From: CAZIUL01 sp964542475
GTDB lineage: Bacteria > Planctomycetota > B15-G4 > CAYZWU01
Assembly (NCBI GenBank): GCA_964542475.1
Contig: CAZIUL010000074.1
Span: forward strand, 1-19,450
Direction: 5' to 3'
DNA length: 19,450 nt
Below are positions 8,046 to 15,631 of the stretch, in pieces (position 1 is the stretch's first letter; each line of letters begins with the position of its first letter). The translations under genes and the position numbers were made by a program. The notes under the pieces are model-generated. The model was given only the letters and a program-made list of their open reading frames with translations, was not told where the DNA came from and did no database searches.

Positions 8046-9590
8046 TCAACCGGACATTTTTTGGATTTGATTCGGATTGTATGCTTTAGATTTAGCAAGT
8101 TCATATGAAATCTGGTTATCTGCAATCAAGCGGTTCAATGAAGACTCGAGCGTCTGCATGCAATCCTTAGACCCTGTCTGGAGGAGATTGTTGATCTGAC
8201 TGCATTTGTTTTCCCGGATAAGCGCACGGATTCCATTGTTAGCTACTAGTATCTCTTGAGCTACTACCAGCCCTCCATTATTGCTGGGTAATAATAATTG
8301 GGATATGATGCCTTGGAGGGAATCAGCGAGCTGAACACGAATCTGGGCGTGATGTGTCGATGGAAATACATCAATGATTCGCGAGGGCGTTTGGGCTGCG
8401 GATGTTGTATGGAGCGTAGCGAATACAAGATGTCCAGTTTCAGATGCGGTTAAGGCCAGTGCAATGGTTTCAAGATCCCGCATCTCACCCACCATGATCA
8501 CATCAGGATCCTGGCGAAGTCCCCGTTTGAGAGCAGTGGCAAAATCCACAACATCTGTACCAATTTCGCGCTGGTTGACATGGGCTTTTATGTCGTGGTG
8601 CACATACTCGATTGGATCCTCCATGGTGATGATATTACAATCCCTTGTCATGTTGATATGGTTTATCATTGCTGCTAATGTGGTGGATTTACCAGATCCT
8701 GTTACCCCTGTGACCAGAACGAGACCGTGAGGCTTTTCTGCTAGTTTCGCGACGACTGGAGGGAGTTTAAGTTCCCCAAGTGTGGGCACATTGCCTGGGA
8801 TACATCGAATAGCAATGCTCGTAAAGCCCTGTTGACGAAAAATGTTAACGCGAAACCGCGCTTCATTATCAATGGAATGGGTAAGCTCAACATCGCCCTC
8901 CAGATCTAAACGGTTTGCCTGCTCCGCAGTCATTAGATCAAGAGCCATTCCGTGGGCAGCATCCACAGAGATCTGCTCAGTTCCGACATCCACCAGCGAT
9001 CCATTTATGCGGAAACTGGTTCGGCAACCCACCTTGATATGGATATCTGTAGCGCCCTTCTCTGTTGCTTTTCTCAAGAGCTCAGAAATACATGTGCTAA
9101 ACTCCGGATTCTGTGCCTGAAGACGGTTTTTGGACCTTGTATAAGGCAGTGCAGGTTCAAATGGTGCAGAAGGAGGAGGACACTCGATAAGAAGACAGGA
9201 ACATTCATCGATAGTGAGAGAACGCCGAAACCTGCACCCAAGATTCGCAAACGGGTTCATGCTTGCATCTTCTAGTGATACACGCTTTATATCAGCTTCA
9301 ATCACTATATCGGTATTGGTGAACTTGATTGCAAAGCCGTTATCGAACTGGTCTTTGAGGGTTTTGTTTAGATTATCTCTTGTTATCTTGTCGGATGGCA
9401 ATCCCAACTCATGGATGGGTAGTTGTAACATAACACCCAGGTAAGAAACATTAACAACAGTAGCCCGAAAGTTCCCGTAATTACAATATAATACTACCTG
9501 TTGATAGGTTTCCGTTCTGTCGGAGCTACGCTTTTCTATCATTCCGTTCTTATCATTTAATGTATCAGGCTTCAGTGATTTAGTAGGCAT
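8046..9590 (-). CDS. PilZ domain fused to a PilT-like twitching ATPase
   Basis: A 514-residue protein. The N-terminal ~130 residues carry the two halves of a PilZ cyclic-di-GMP site: RxxxR as RSSDR (21-25) and NxSxxG as NVSYLG (47-52). From about 165 to 510 it matches PilT, the hexameric ATPase that retracts type IV pili: an N-terminal ATDIHIKVG sheet, Walker A GVTGSGKST (295-303), Asp box ITMEDPIE, Walker B VIMVGEMRD (364-372), His box TGHLVFATLHT and a C-terminal GIRALIRENK resembling the AIRNLIRE motif of PilT. Standard PilT is about 345 residues and lacks the PilZ domain, so this is a fusion implying direct second-messenger control. AAGGA precedes the ATG with a long spacing of about 13. 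No other pilus genes are nearby. The gene is AT-richer than the genes to its left, hinting at transfer. Confidence 0.9.
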   Translation of the reverse strand: MPTKSLKPDTLNDKNGMIEKRSSDRTETYQQVVLYCNYGNFRATVVNVSYLGVMLQLPIHELGLPSDKITRDNLNKTLKDQFDNGFAIKFTNTDIVIEADIKRVSLEDASMNPFANLGCRFRRSLTIDECSCLLIECPPPSAPFEPALPYTRSKNRLQAQNPEFSTCISELLRKATEKGATDIHIKVGCRTSFRINGSLVDVGTEQISVDAAHGMALDLMTAEQANRLDLEGDVELTHSIDNEARFRVNIFRQQGFTSIAIRCIPGNVPTLGELKLPPVVAKLAEKPHGLVLVTGVTGSGKSTTLAAMINHINMTRDCNIITMEDPIEYVHHDIKAHVNQREIGTDVVDFATALKRGLRQDPDVIMVGEMRDLETIALALTASETGHLVFATLHTTSAAQTPSRIIDVFPSTHHAQIRVQLADSLQGIISQLLLPSNNGGLVVAQEILVANNGIRALIRENKCSQINNLLQTGSKDCMQTLESSLNRLIADNQISYELAKSKAYNPNQIQKMSG

Positions 9591-10005
9591 TTTCTTTGTA
9601 CGTCCTTGAATAATGAGATGTACTTACACAATTTGGATCAGGTCAAATCCAGAGCTACTTGAAAATTAGCAGCTTAGTGATAATTAAACTCCTCATATAC
9701 TTCGGAAGTGGTAGGGGGAATTGATAATAAAAATTATACTGAAGCGAACGGGTCTTGTATAACGGCGCAACCCCTCGCGGAACAATAGCTGCTAAGTAAA
9801 GAAAAAATAAGAAGTTATCTCGATAACGCGTCTAGTATCACGGCGTCGAGATTTTTGAGCTGTTGATGCCGCTTGAGCCAGTCTCGGCGGTTATTCCCCC
9901 CTGTGTCAGGATAGTTGTCGCCTTAATTGATTCTTCTCTTGGGATTCGAACGGAGCTGTTATACTCATCTTCCATGAACTAACATTCCGATACCGAACGG
10001 TTCAA
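9591..10005. other. AT-rich spacer between the PilT-like gene and the left repeat
   Basis: No convincing gene is visible. On the minus strand, 9815-9922 is an open stretch of 35 codons without a start (GDNYPDTGG, RRDWLKRHQQL) that looks like a coding remnant, but I do not recognise it. An alternative ATG-started frame at 9838-9975 would give 45 residues of low complexity. GTTATC-TC-GATAAC (9814-9827) is a palindrome followed on the minus strand by a T-rich run, a weak terminator candidate. Confidence 0.35.
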
Positions 10006-10069
10006 GACAAGAGGTTTCAACGCTCTTGTCCTGTTTGGAGGATTGGTGGAGGCGGCGGGAATCGAACCC
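10006..10069. repeat. Left attachment-site repeat (attL-like)
   Basis: This copy matches 19387-19450 at 63 of 64 bases. On the minus strand it reads as the acceptor and T-loop end of a tmRNA, including CCACCA, then a spacer, then the hairpin GACAAGAG-loop-CTCTTGTC (10006-10013 with 10023-10030). The stem is 8 bp here but 12 bp in the right copy, because the identity stops at 10006. Confidence 0.8.
10044..10069 (-). pseudogene. ssrA: Truncated 3' end of a tmRNA gene
   Basis: On the minus strand these 26 bases read GGGTTCGATTCCCG, then CCGCCTCCACCA: a T-loop, the 3' acceptor strand and encoded CCA. The next upstream bases (CAGGG as the 5' T-stem strand against CCCGC) break the two outer T-stem pairs, and no anticodon or tag-peptide region follows. 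It is therefore only a relic left by integration. Confidence 0.7.
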
Positions 10070-10322
10070 TGACTCGGTCGTTAACAATCATATAGGCGAC
10101 AAGGAGTTACAACAACAAAACCCCTCATGTCAAATATTTGCTAAATACTCCTCACCCTCTTCACTCTTCACCACTGAAGGTAAGATCCAACCTCAGGTTA
10201 GGACAATCATTAGGAATCTATGGCCTGAGCTATCCCCTCCGTTGCGTGCTGAAGTCATCTTCTTTGTGAAGAATTTTGTGGAATACGGATCTTGTTCAAA
10301 ATGATCGGTTCTTTCTGCAATA
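10070..10322. other. Left arm of the element, no confident gene
   Basis: The segment between the left repeat and the first cargo gene contains the 15-base motif AAATATTTGCTAAAT (10132-10146), which recurs near the right end. A plus-strand open frame (10026-10304) starts inside the tmRNA relic, so its first part (WWRRRESNP) is a spurious translation. Its tail (TIIRNLWPELSPPLRAEV) has a faintly protein-like pattern, but I do not call a gene. No terminator is seen after the leftward gene ending at 10323. Confidence 0.4.
10132..10146 (+). repeat. AAATATTTGCTAAAT, left copy
   Basis: The same 15 bases occur in the same orientation at 19240-19254. Both copies lie inside the element, about 60 and 130 bases from their nearest attachment repeats. 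That position suits arm-type recombinase binding sites, although AT-rich words of this length can recur by chance. Confidence 0.45.
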
Positions 10323-11546
10323 TCAGTTCAAGCCAAGTTCTCTGCCAAGAATCTTATTAACGAACCGATCGCCATGGACATCGCCCGCCACCAAGCTGCG
10401 GACCCGATCGAGGGTCTCAGGCTTACTTCCCGCGTTCTCGGCAGCATTCATGGTGTGGATGTAAGCGGCCCAAACATCCTTGCCAATGATCTCGTAACCG
10501 TATCCCTTGACCAACCAACGAAGCGCTGCCATACCGGTCTCCACGGCAAATCGCGGCTCTTTTGCCTCCATGTCCCGCGCCGCCCGTGTGAGAGTCTTGG
10601 GATCGCAAGGCGATCGATTGGCCAACTCGATGGCCTCATCATAAAGCCCCACGGACTTGGCAGCTGCGAACCACTTGCCTTCATCACCCGGTGTACCGGC
10701 GACGAGATCGCGCAGGATATCGGCCGGTTCCTTATGCGGATATTTGCCCGCAATGGCGCGAAAGGTCGCCAGATAAGTCGTTTTCTGATTCGACTCGATC
10801 GCATAACGCTTGTAGGCTTCTTCAGCCATGCCGCTCGATAGCAGGATTTCTTCACAGGTCAGCGCGATGGAGACGGAATTTTCGTACGGTCCGCGAGAAT
10901 CCTCCGCGTATTGAAGGGCTTCGGCCTTCCGTCCCATGGCGGCCAGAGCCCCCACACCCCACTTCCGGTAATGCCAGAACCTGTTAGGCGCAAGGTCCAG
11001 CAACTTCAGGATTTCCTCATTCCGTCCGCTCTTGAGCAGGGCGCTCAGGCAGGCGGATGTGCCCTTGAAATAGCCCCCGAGTTCCGGATTCGGGTTCCAG
11101 GATAATCGTACCGTATCGATGAACTCATCAGCCCAGTACGAGGCGCGTTCTTGAGTAGCGCAAAGTTCACCCCAATGTTCGGGAAGAAGTTCGAGGTATG
11201 GGATGGCATCCTCTTCCACCGCCCTCCAAAGACGTTCCAGGCACTTGTCCCGCAAGGCCCCATCAGCCGGTGAAGCGGCTATGATCAATACCAGCGCATC
11301 GATGGCATTGTTGACCGCGGTACCAATGGAACCCGAAGAGCTGTCTACCTGTTCGATCGCCGGGGACACCTTTTCGAGGAACAAAACGGCGCCCTCGGAT
11401 CCCAGAACAGGATCTTTTCGAGCCGCTTTCTTGATTTCCGACACTGCCTCTTTGATGCGCTTTATCGCTGGCTGCGAACGCCACCCGAATGCATGCCGCC
11501 TGAAACGGGGGCGGAAGGTCCATTTGTGTTTCTTGGAAGAAGACAT
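10323..11546 (-). CDS. TPR-like helical protein of unknown function
   Basis: The product is 407 residues from the ATG at 11546, or 410 from an in-frame TTG at 11555. Neither start has a strong ribosome-binding site. It is a soluble, basic-headed (KKHKWTFRPRFRRHAFGWRS), otherwise alpha-helical protein. Residues about 35-110 contain helices with the string SGSIGTAVNNAIDAL. From about 165 on there are degenerate TPR-like hairpins (FKGTSACLSALLKSGRNEEILKLL-type units, GAMGRKAEALQYAED-like, GMAEEAYKRYA, GLYDEAIELANRSPCDPKTL). It ends with GDRFVNKILGREL. I recognise it as a conserved but unnamed family and assign no function. It is the last gene of a leftward run: its TTG start is 3 bases past the stop of the 121-residue gene, which implies coexpression. 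A scaffold role for the helicase module is inference only. Confidence 0.75.
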   Translation of the reverse strand: MSSSKKHKWTFRPRFRRHAFGWRSQPAIKRIKEAVSEIKKAARKDPVLGSEGAVLFLEKVSPAIEQVDSSSGSIGTAVNNAIDALVLIIAASPADGALRDKCLERLWRAVEEDAIPYLELLPEHWGELCATQERASYWADEFIDTVRLSWNPNPELGGYFKGTSACLSALLKSGRNEEILKLLDLAPNRFWHYRKWGVGALAAMGRKAEALQYAEDSRGPYENSVSIALTCEEILLSSGMAEEAYKRYAIESNQKTTYLATFRAIAGKYPHKEPADILRDLVAGTPGDEGKWFAAAKSVGLYDEAIELANRSPCDPKTLTRAARDMEAKEPRFAVETGMAALRWLVKGYGYEIIGKDVWAAYIHTMNAAENAGSKPETLDRVRSLVAGDVHGDRFVNKILGRELGLN

Positions 11547-11558
11547 GGTACTCAACGC

Positions 11559-11924
11559 CTATTTCGCATTTCCACTCTGGGGGTTAAGGATCGGGCTGTC
11601 ATGTAGGAGATGTGCCTTCCGGCGCTCAAGCTTCGCCTCACGTTTGCGAGCTTTCTTTTCCTCGTCGCGGCGGATCTTCTCCTCGATGGAAATGACCTGG
11701 TCCGGCCGCTCTTTCCCGAATCGCTTGAAGTAGAGATGTCCAATGTACTGCCGGAGCGGCATCTTCCATGGCTCCTGATCGTGGTTGTCCTTCTTGCCGA
11801 GTTTTCTCGGATCCATCCCCAACTCGCGGGCCATCTGGACCTGGGTGTGGGACATGTGGTGCCGCTTGCGGGCGTCGATCCACGCCTGCATCTTCGGGTT
11901 CGGTTTCTTTTTCTTATTCGCCAT
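11559..11924 (-). CDS. Small basic conserved hypothetical protein
   Basis: A 121-residue, highly charged protein with a lysine-rich N-terminus, then MQAWIDARKRHHMSHTQVQMARELGMDPRKLGK, which has the look of a helix-turn-helix, and a conserved-looking segment EPWKMPLRQYIGHLYFKRFGKERPD. The C-terminus is a coiled, Arg/Lys/Glu-rich helix (residues about 80-110). It resembles a widespread small family with no assigned function. Nucleic-acid binding is plausible from charge but unproven. AGAGG lies about 9 bases before the ATG. It sits 27 bases after the HEAT-repeat gene and just before the TPR-like gene in the same direction. Confidence 0.75.
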   Translation of the reverse strand: MANKKKKPNPKMQAWIDARKRHHMSHTQVQMARELGMDPRKLGKKDNHDQEPWKMPLRQYIGHLYFKRFGKERPDQVISIEEKIRRDEEKKARKREAKLERRKAHLLHDSPILNPQSGNAK

Positions 11925-11951
11925 GCGAAATGCCTCTGAAGCAATCCGTCC

Positions 11952-12809
11952 TCACCAGGATGCCGCTTCATCCTCGTATTCATCGAGTTCTTCTTCCAAA
12001 AGTCCCTCGGCCATAGCCATGGCTTCATGGGCCGCTTCGACAATGTCCTCGTCCTCGGAATGGGTCAGATCGACAAGGATCATCCCCGCCTCTTGCGGTC
12101 GGATAGCGGCCGCGGCATCGATCGCTGCCAGCAGAAGTTCTTTTTCCGTTCCCTCCGGGTTTAAAAGCCCGGAAACATGTGACCAGGCCGCATCGATCTC
12201 CCAACCACCGGCCGCGCAAACGGCCTGATAATGAACGTTCTCGTCATTGCTTTCGAGCGCTTCGAGTATCTGGTCGTCGAAACCCCGGATCCACCGCATA
12301 GCGAAGACGGCGGTCAGGTTCCAGGCCTTGTCGTCGCAGGAATAGGCGGAACGGATGGCGTCCCAATGCCAATCCTGCGGCGCACGTACCGAGGCTTCCA
12401 AGATCCGACGCCTTAACTCTTTGGGAATATAGGTATTTGTGTAGAGCTTGGGGAGCAACCGCTGGATTTTGAGGAAGGTCTGTTCAGTGATCAATATGTC
12501 ATCAGGATCTTCGAATCCATTCGTATCCGCGTGTTCGATGGCTGGGCCCAGCGAGATCACAGCAAGAGCGCGCAGTTTTTCCGGCTCAACATTGTTTTGC
12601 AAAATCGAAAGCAAGGCACTGACAAGCTCATCATTGACCATTGTGAAATCACCGGCGAACTCTGCGGCGAGGAGTCGGTCGGATCCATCAGCACGGTCAT
12701 CCGTGAGAATCTCTAAAAGCCTTTTGTCCGTGCCTTCCGGCCAGTCCCAGGGAGGTTTTTCTTTCAAGGTTCTCAGGTCCAATTTTCCCTCGCAAGCTTC
12801 TCTCTTCAC
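11952..12809 (-). CDS. HEAT-repeat protein of unknown function
   Basis: The product is 285 residues with a GTG start (12809) and AGGAAAG about 12 bases upstream. Most of the protein is made of paired helices typical of HEAT repeats: LLAAEFAGDF, ELVSALLSILQNNVEPEKLRALAVISLG, EVRRRILEAS-like, DDQILEALESNDENVHYQAVCAAGGW and ELLLAAIDAAAAIRPQEAGMILVDLTHSEDEDIVEAAHEAM. The last ~15 residues are strongly acidic (EEELDEYEDEA). Proteins of this type act as scaffolds; no catalytic motif is visible. It is the first gene of the leftward trio and is divergent from the SNF2 helicase gene across a 115-base intergenic region, so the two transcripts could share control. Confidence 0.78.
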   Translation of the reverse strand: MKREACEGKLDLRTLKEKPPWDWPEGTDKRLLEILTDDRADGSDRLLAAEFAGDFTMVNDELVSALLSILQNNVEPEKLRALAVISLGPAIEHADTNGFEDPDDILITEQTFLKIQRLLPKLYTNTYIPKELRRRILEASVRAPQDWHWDAIRSAYSCDDKAWNLTAVFAMRWIRGFDDQILEALESNDENVHYQAVCAAGGWEIDAAWSHVSGLLNPEGTEKELLLAAIDAAAAIRPQEAGMILVDLTHSEDEDIVEAAHEAMAMAEGLLEEELDEYEDEAASW

Positions 12810-12878
12810 TCGTTAATTGCTCTTTCCTACTCACAATCATCGATTTCAGTATTACGGGTATAGCGGAATCCCTCCAAA

Positions 12879-12884
12879 TATAAT
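12879..12884 (+). promoter_or_regulatory. Candidate -10 box for the SNF2-SWIM operon
   Basis: A perfect TATAAT lies 40 bases upstream of the SNF2 start codon in the 115-base divergent region. No good -35 sits at 16-18 bases. TTACGG (12852-12857) is the nearest resemblance, 21 bases away. The surrounding AT-rich string also offers -10-like hexamers on the minus strand, so both gene groups may be transcribed from here. Confidence 0.35.
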
Positions 12885-12924
12885 ATGTTCTTGTCTTCCG
12901 TCAAGAATTATAGGGACAACCTGA

Positions 12925-15621
12925 ATGAGCCACATACTTCTGCTTCTTCCTTCGGGCCGTCTCTTCCCACGTGAAAAGCGCGGCGAGGAAGTTCAGGAAC
13001 CGGATCCATGGATCCAAAAAGTAATTCGGGCTTTCAACGCCTGTCAAGAATCCGGCCTTTTTGCACTGGCAGCGACAAGACCCGAGACGCCTCCTCCTTC
13101 CTCTTTCAGGTTCTGGCGGGAATTCGCATGCCGTTATCTCACCGAGCTTTGCAGAACACCGGAAGGCGCCGATAGCGAATCCGTCCCTAATTTACCTCTT
13201 TCAGAAACTGAAAAAATCATCCTGGAAGCCCCACCGATGCAAGGCGGAGAATACCTGAACGCAGAGGTGCTAGAGCGCACCTGGCACGGCCTGGATGAAT
13301 GGGTACGGTCCGAAATCGCCTCGTCCGGCATGGGCTTGGCGGATTGGTTGCAGCGTCGAGCCCCCCTCTGGCACCAAGTGGGTCGTGTCTGTTTCCACCT
13401 GGCGGAAAACAAAAACCAACCCGAGTATCCCTTCGCATTCCTGTCGACCTATGCCCCCCGCCTCTCCAGAGCTGGCCGTGTGCAGTACCAGCCATTGAGC
13501 CGGGCGCTCAAGGAATATGCCGGTGTTCGCAACAAAAAAGTACTGATCAAACTCCTCTCGCCCGTACACCTTGCCTCGGAGAAAAGCACATTCATCAGGG
13601 AGCTGGTCGATTCTGGGGACGTGTTCCAGCCCCTGGCCTGGACGCCGGAAGAAGCATACCGGTTCCTCAAGGAGGTACCGTCCCTCGAAGCAAGCGGTAT
13701 TCTGGTACGGTTCCCGGACTGGTGGCGCAAGCGGCCCCGGCCCAGGGTGAGCGTGACCATCGGCGAGAAGAAGAAGGGCCGGTTCGGCGCAGATGCAATG
13801 CTGGATTTCAAGGTCGAGCTTGCCCTGGACGGCCGGAAGATCACTGTGACGGAGTGGAAAAAACTCATGGAAGCGGATGACGGACTCGTTTTCATCAAGG
13901 GGCAGTGGATCGAGGTGGATAGGGAAAAGCTCTCCAGCGTACTGGAGCACTGGAAACGGGTCGAAAAAAAAACGGCCGAAGGAGGCATCTCCTTTGTGGA
14001 AAGCATGCGGCTCCTGGCCGGCGTACCGGCTGACATGCAGGCGGATGGCTCGACAAAGGACGCCTCTTGCGAATGGTCCTATGTAAACCCGGGCCGATGG
14101 CTTTCGGAAATTCTGGCGGGACTGCGCGATCCGAATAACGTTGAAGCGGCCATGCCGGGAAGGTCATTTCGTGGAAAGCTGAGATCCTATCAGAAGGTCG
14201 GGCACAAGTGGCTCTGGTTTCTTTCAGGGCTGGGGCTGGGCGCGTGCCTGGCCGATGATATGGGTCTGGGCAAGACCGTGCAGGTTCTTTCACTGCTGCT
14301 GGCCCGTAAAAAGGCGCCTCGAAAAACGCGCGGCCCCACGCTGCTCGTGCTTCCCGCCTCGCTCCTGGCAAACTGGAAAGCGGAAATACGGCGTTTCGCC
14401 CCCTCCCTGAAGGCACGCTTCATCCATCGATCCGAATCCACCACAGCGGAGCTTCACGCCGTGGCAGCTGATCCCTGTAAAAAGCTGAAAAATGTGGATG
14501 TGGTGCTGACCACCTATGGCATGCTGCTCAGGCAAAAATGGATGCTGGAGATGGATTGGGACCGGGTTATTCTCGACGAAGCCCAGGCCATCAAGAATCC
14601 GGCCGCGCGCCAGACCCGTGCGGTCAAGAAGCTGAAAAGCCGTGCACGAATCGCACTCACCGGCACGCCTGTGGAAAACCGGCTATCGGATCTATGGTCG
14701 ATCTTCGACTTTCTCTGTCCGGGCCTGCTCGGCTCCGCCTCCCGTTTCAAGAATTATGTAAAGAATCTGGACCGCCTGCAGGGGGGCAGATATACCCCCC
14801 TGCGCAATCTCGTTCAACCTTATATCCTGCGCAGGCTGAAGACCGACAAGAGCATCATTTCCGATCTGCCCGACAAGATGGAGGTCAAGGCTTTCTGCGG
14901 ACTGGCCGATAAGCAGGCCGCACTTTACAAGCGATCCGTGGAGGAGCTGGCATCGGCACTGAATGGAACGGCCGGCATGAAGCGACGCGGTCTGGTACTG
15001 ACCTATCTCATGCGGTTCAAGCAGATTTGCAACCACCCCAGCAATTTCCTTCAAGACGGTGAGTACGATTCCGCGGACAGCGGCAAGTTTGATCGTCTCA
15101 AAAACCTCTGCGAGGAAATCGCCTCGCGACAGGAGAAAGTGCTCGTCTTCACCCAGTTCAAGGAGATGACGGAACCGCTTGTATCGTTCCTGGCAGAGGT
15201 ATTCGGAAGGGAAGGACTCACCCTCCACGGCGGTATTACCGTGAGAAAACGAAAGAAGCTGATCGATCTGTTTCAGAAGGATGACGGACCGCCCTATTTC
15301 GTGCTCTCGCTGAAGGCGGGCGGCACCGGCCTGAACCTCACGGCCGCCTCGCACGTGATTCACTTCGACCGCTGGTGGAACCCGGCCGTTGAGAACCAGG
15401 CCACGGACCGCGCCTTCCGGATCGGCCAGAAGAAGAATGTTTTGGTCCACAAGTTCATCTGCCGCGGGACGGTCGAGGAGAAGATCGACGAGTTGATCGA
15501 GGAGAAGATCGCGCTGGCCGAGGACCTGCTCGGAGGGGGTGCCGAAACGCTCTTGACCGAGATGAACGACAAGGATCTGCTCAGACTCGTATCATTGAAT
15601 ATCGACAGGGCTACCATTTAG
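12925..15621 (+). CDS. SNF2-family DNA translocase/helicase
   Basis: An 898-residue SNF2 ATPase. Residues about 235-345 match the bacterial SNF2-associated domain PF12419 (LAWTPEEAYRFL, FPDWWRK, GADAMLDFKVEL, FIKGQWIEVD). The motor spans about 410-850: motif I DDMGLGKT (444-451), DEAQ box (551-554), LTGTPVEN (578-585), KVLVFTQF, LKAGGTGLNLT and motif VI QATDRAFRIGQ (825-835). All key residues are present, so ATP-driven translocation on duplex DNA is likely. The N-terminal ~230 residues are unassigned. AGGGA lies 9 bases before the ATG. It is followed after 10 bases by a SWIM-domain gene, an arrangement like Bacillus ywqA-ywqB. It differs from DISARM, whose SNF2 protein comes with methylase and PLD genes; none is present here. 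The substrate is unknown. Confidence 0.94.
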   Translation: MSHILLLLPSGRLFPREKRGEEVQEPDPWIQKVIRAFNACQESGLFALAATRPETPPPSSFRFWREFACRYLTELCRTPEGADSESVPNLPLSETEKIILEAPPMQGGEYLNAEVLERTWHGLDEWVRSEIASSGMGLADWLQRRAPLWHQVGRVCFHLAENKNQPEYPFAFLSTYAPRLSRAGRVQYQPLSRALKEYAGVRNKKVLIKLLSPVHLASEKSTFIRELVDSGDVFQPLAWTPEEAYRFLKEVPSLEASGILVRFPDWWRKRPRPRVSVTIGEKKKGRFGADAMLDFKVELALDGRKITVTEWKKLMEADDGLVFIKGQWIEVDREKLSSVLEHWKRVEKKTAEGGISFVESMRLLAGVPADMQADGSTKDASCEWSYVNPGRWLSEILAGLRDPNNVEAAMPGRSFRGKLRSYQKVGHKWLWFLSGLGLGACLADDMGLGKTVQVLSLLLARKKAPRKTRGPTLLVLPASLLANWKAEIRRFAPSLKARFIHRSESTTAELHAVAADPCKKLKNVDVVLTTYGMLLRQKWMLEMDWDRVILDEAQAIKNPAARQTRAVKKLKSRARIALTGTPVENRLSDLWSIFDFLCPGLLGSASRFKNYVKNLDRLQGGRYTPLRNLVQPYILRRLKTDKSIISDLPDKMEVKAFCGLADKQAALYKRSVEELASALNGTAGMKRRGLVLTYLMRFKQICNHPSNFLQDGEYDSADSGKFDRLKNLCEEIASRQEKVLVFTQFKEMTEPLVSFLAEVFGREGLTLHGGITVRKRKKLIDLFQKDDGPPYFVLSLKAGGTGLNLTAASHVIHFDRWWNPAVENQATDRAFRIGQKKNVLVHKFICRGTVEEKIDELIEEKIALAEDLLGGGAETLLTEMNDKDLLRLVSLNIDRATI

Positions 15622-15631
15622 GAAAACGATT

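Noticed and set aside
7916..8125. 69-codon minus-strand ORF overlapping the end of the PilT-like gene
   Set aside because: It overlaps a confident gene in another frame, has no recognised family and no ribosome-binding site.
9940..9951. TGGGATTCGAAC, a tRNA T-loop-like word on the minus strand
   Set aside because: The flanking bases do not pair into a T-stem and no acceptor or anticodon arm follows, so it is probably coincidence.
10026..10304. Plus-strand ORF beginning with MSCLEDWWRRRESNP
   Set aside because: Its first third is the antisense translation of the tmRNA 3' end, a well-known source of spurious proteins. The rest has no start or ribosome-binding site of its own; the WPEL-containing tail is noted but not called.
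13270..14036. Long minus-strand open frames opposite the SNF2 gene
   Set aside because: They are shadows of the GC-rich helicase coding sequence without motifs or ribosome-binding sites.
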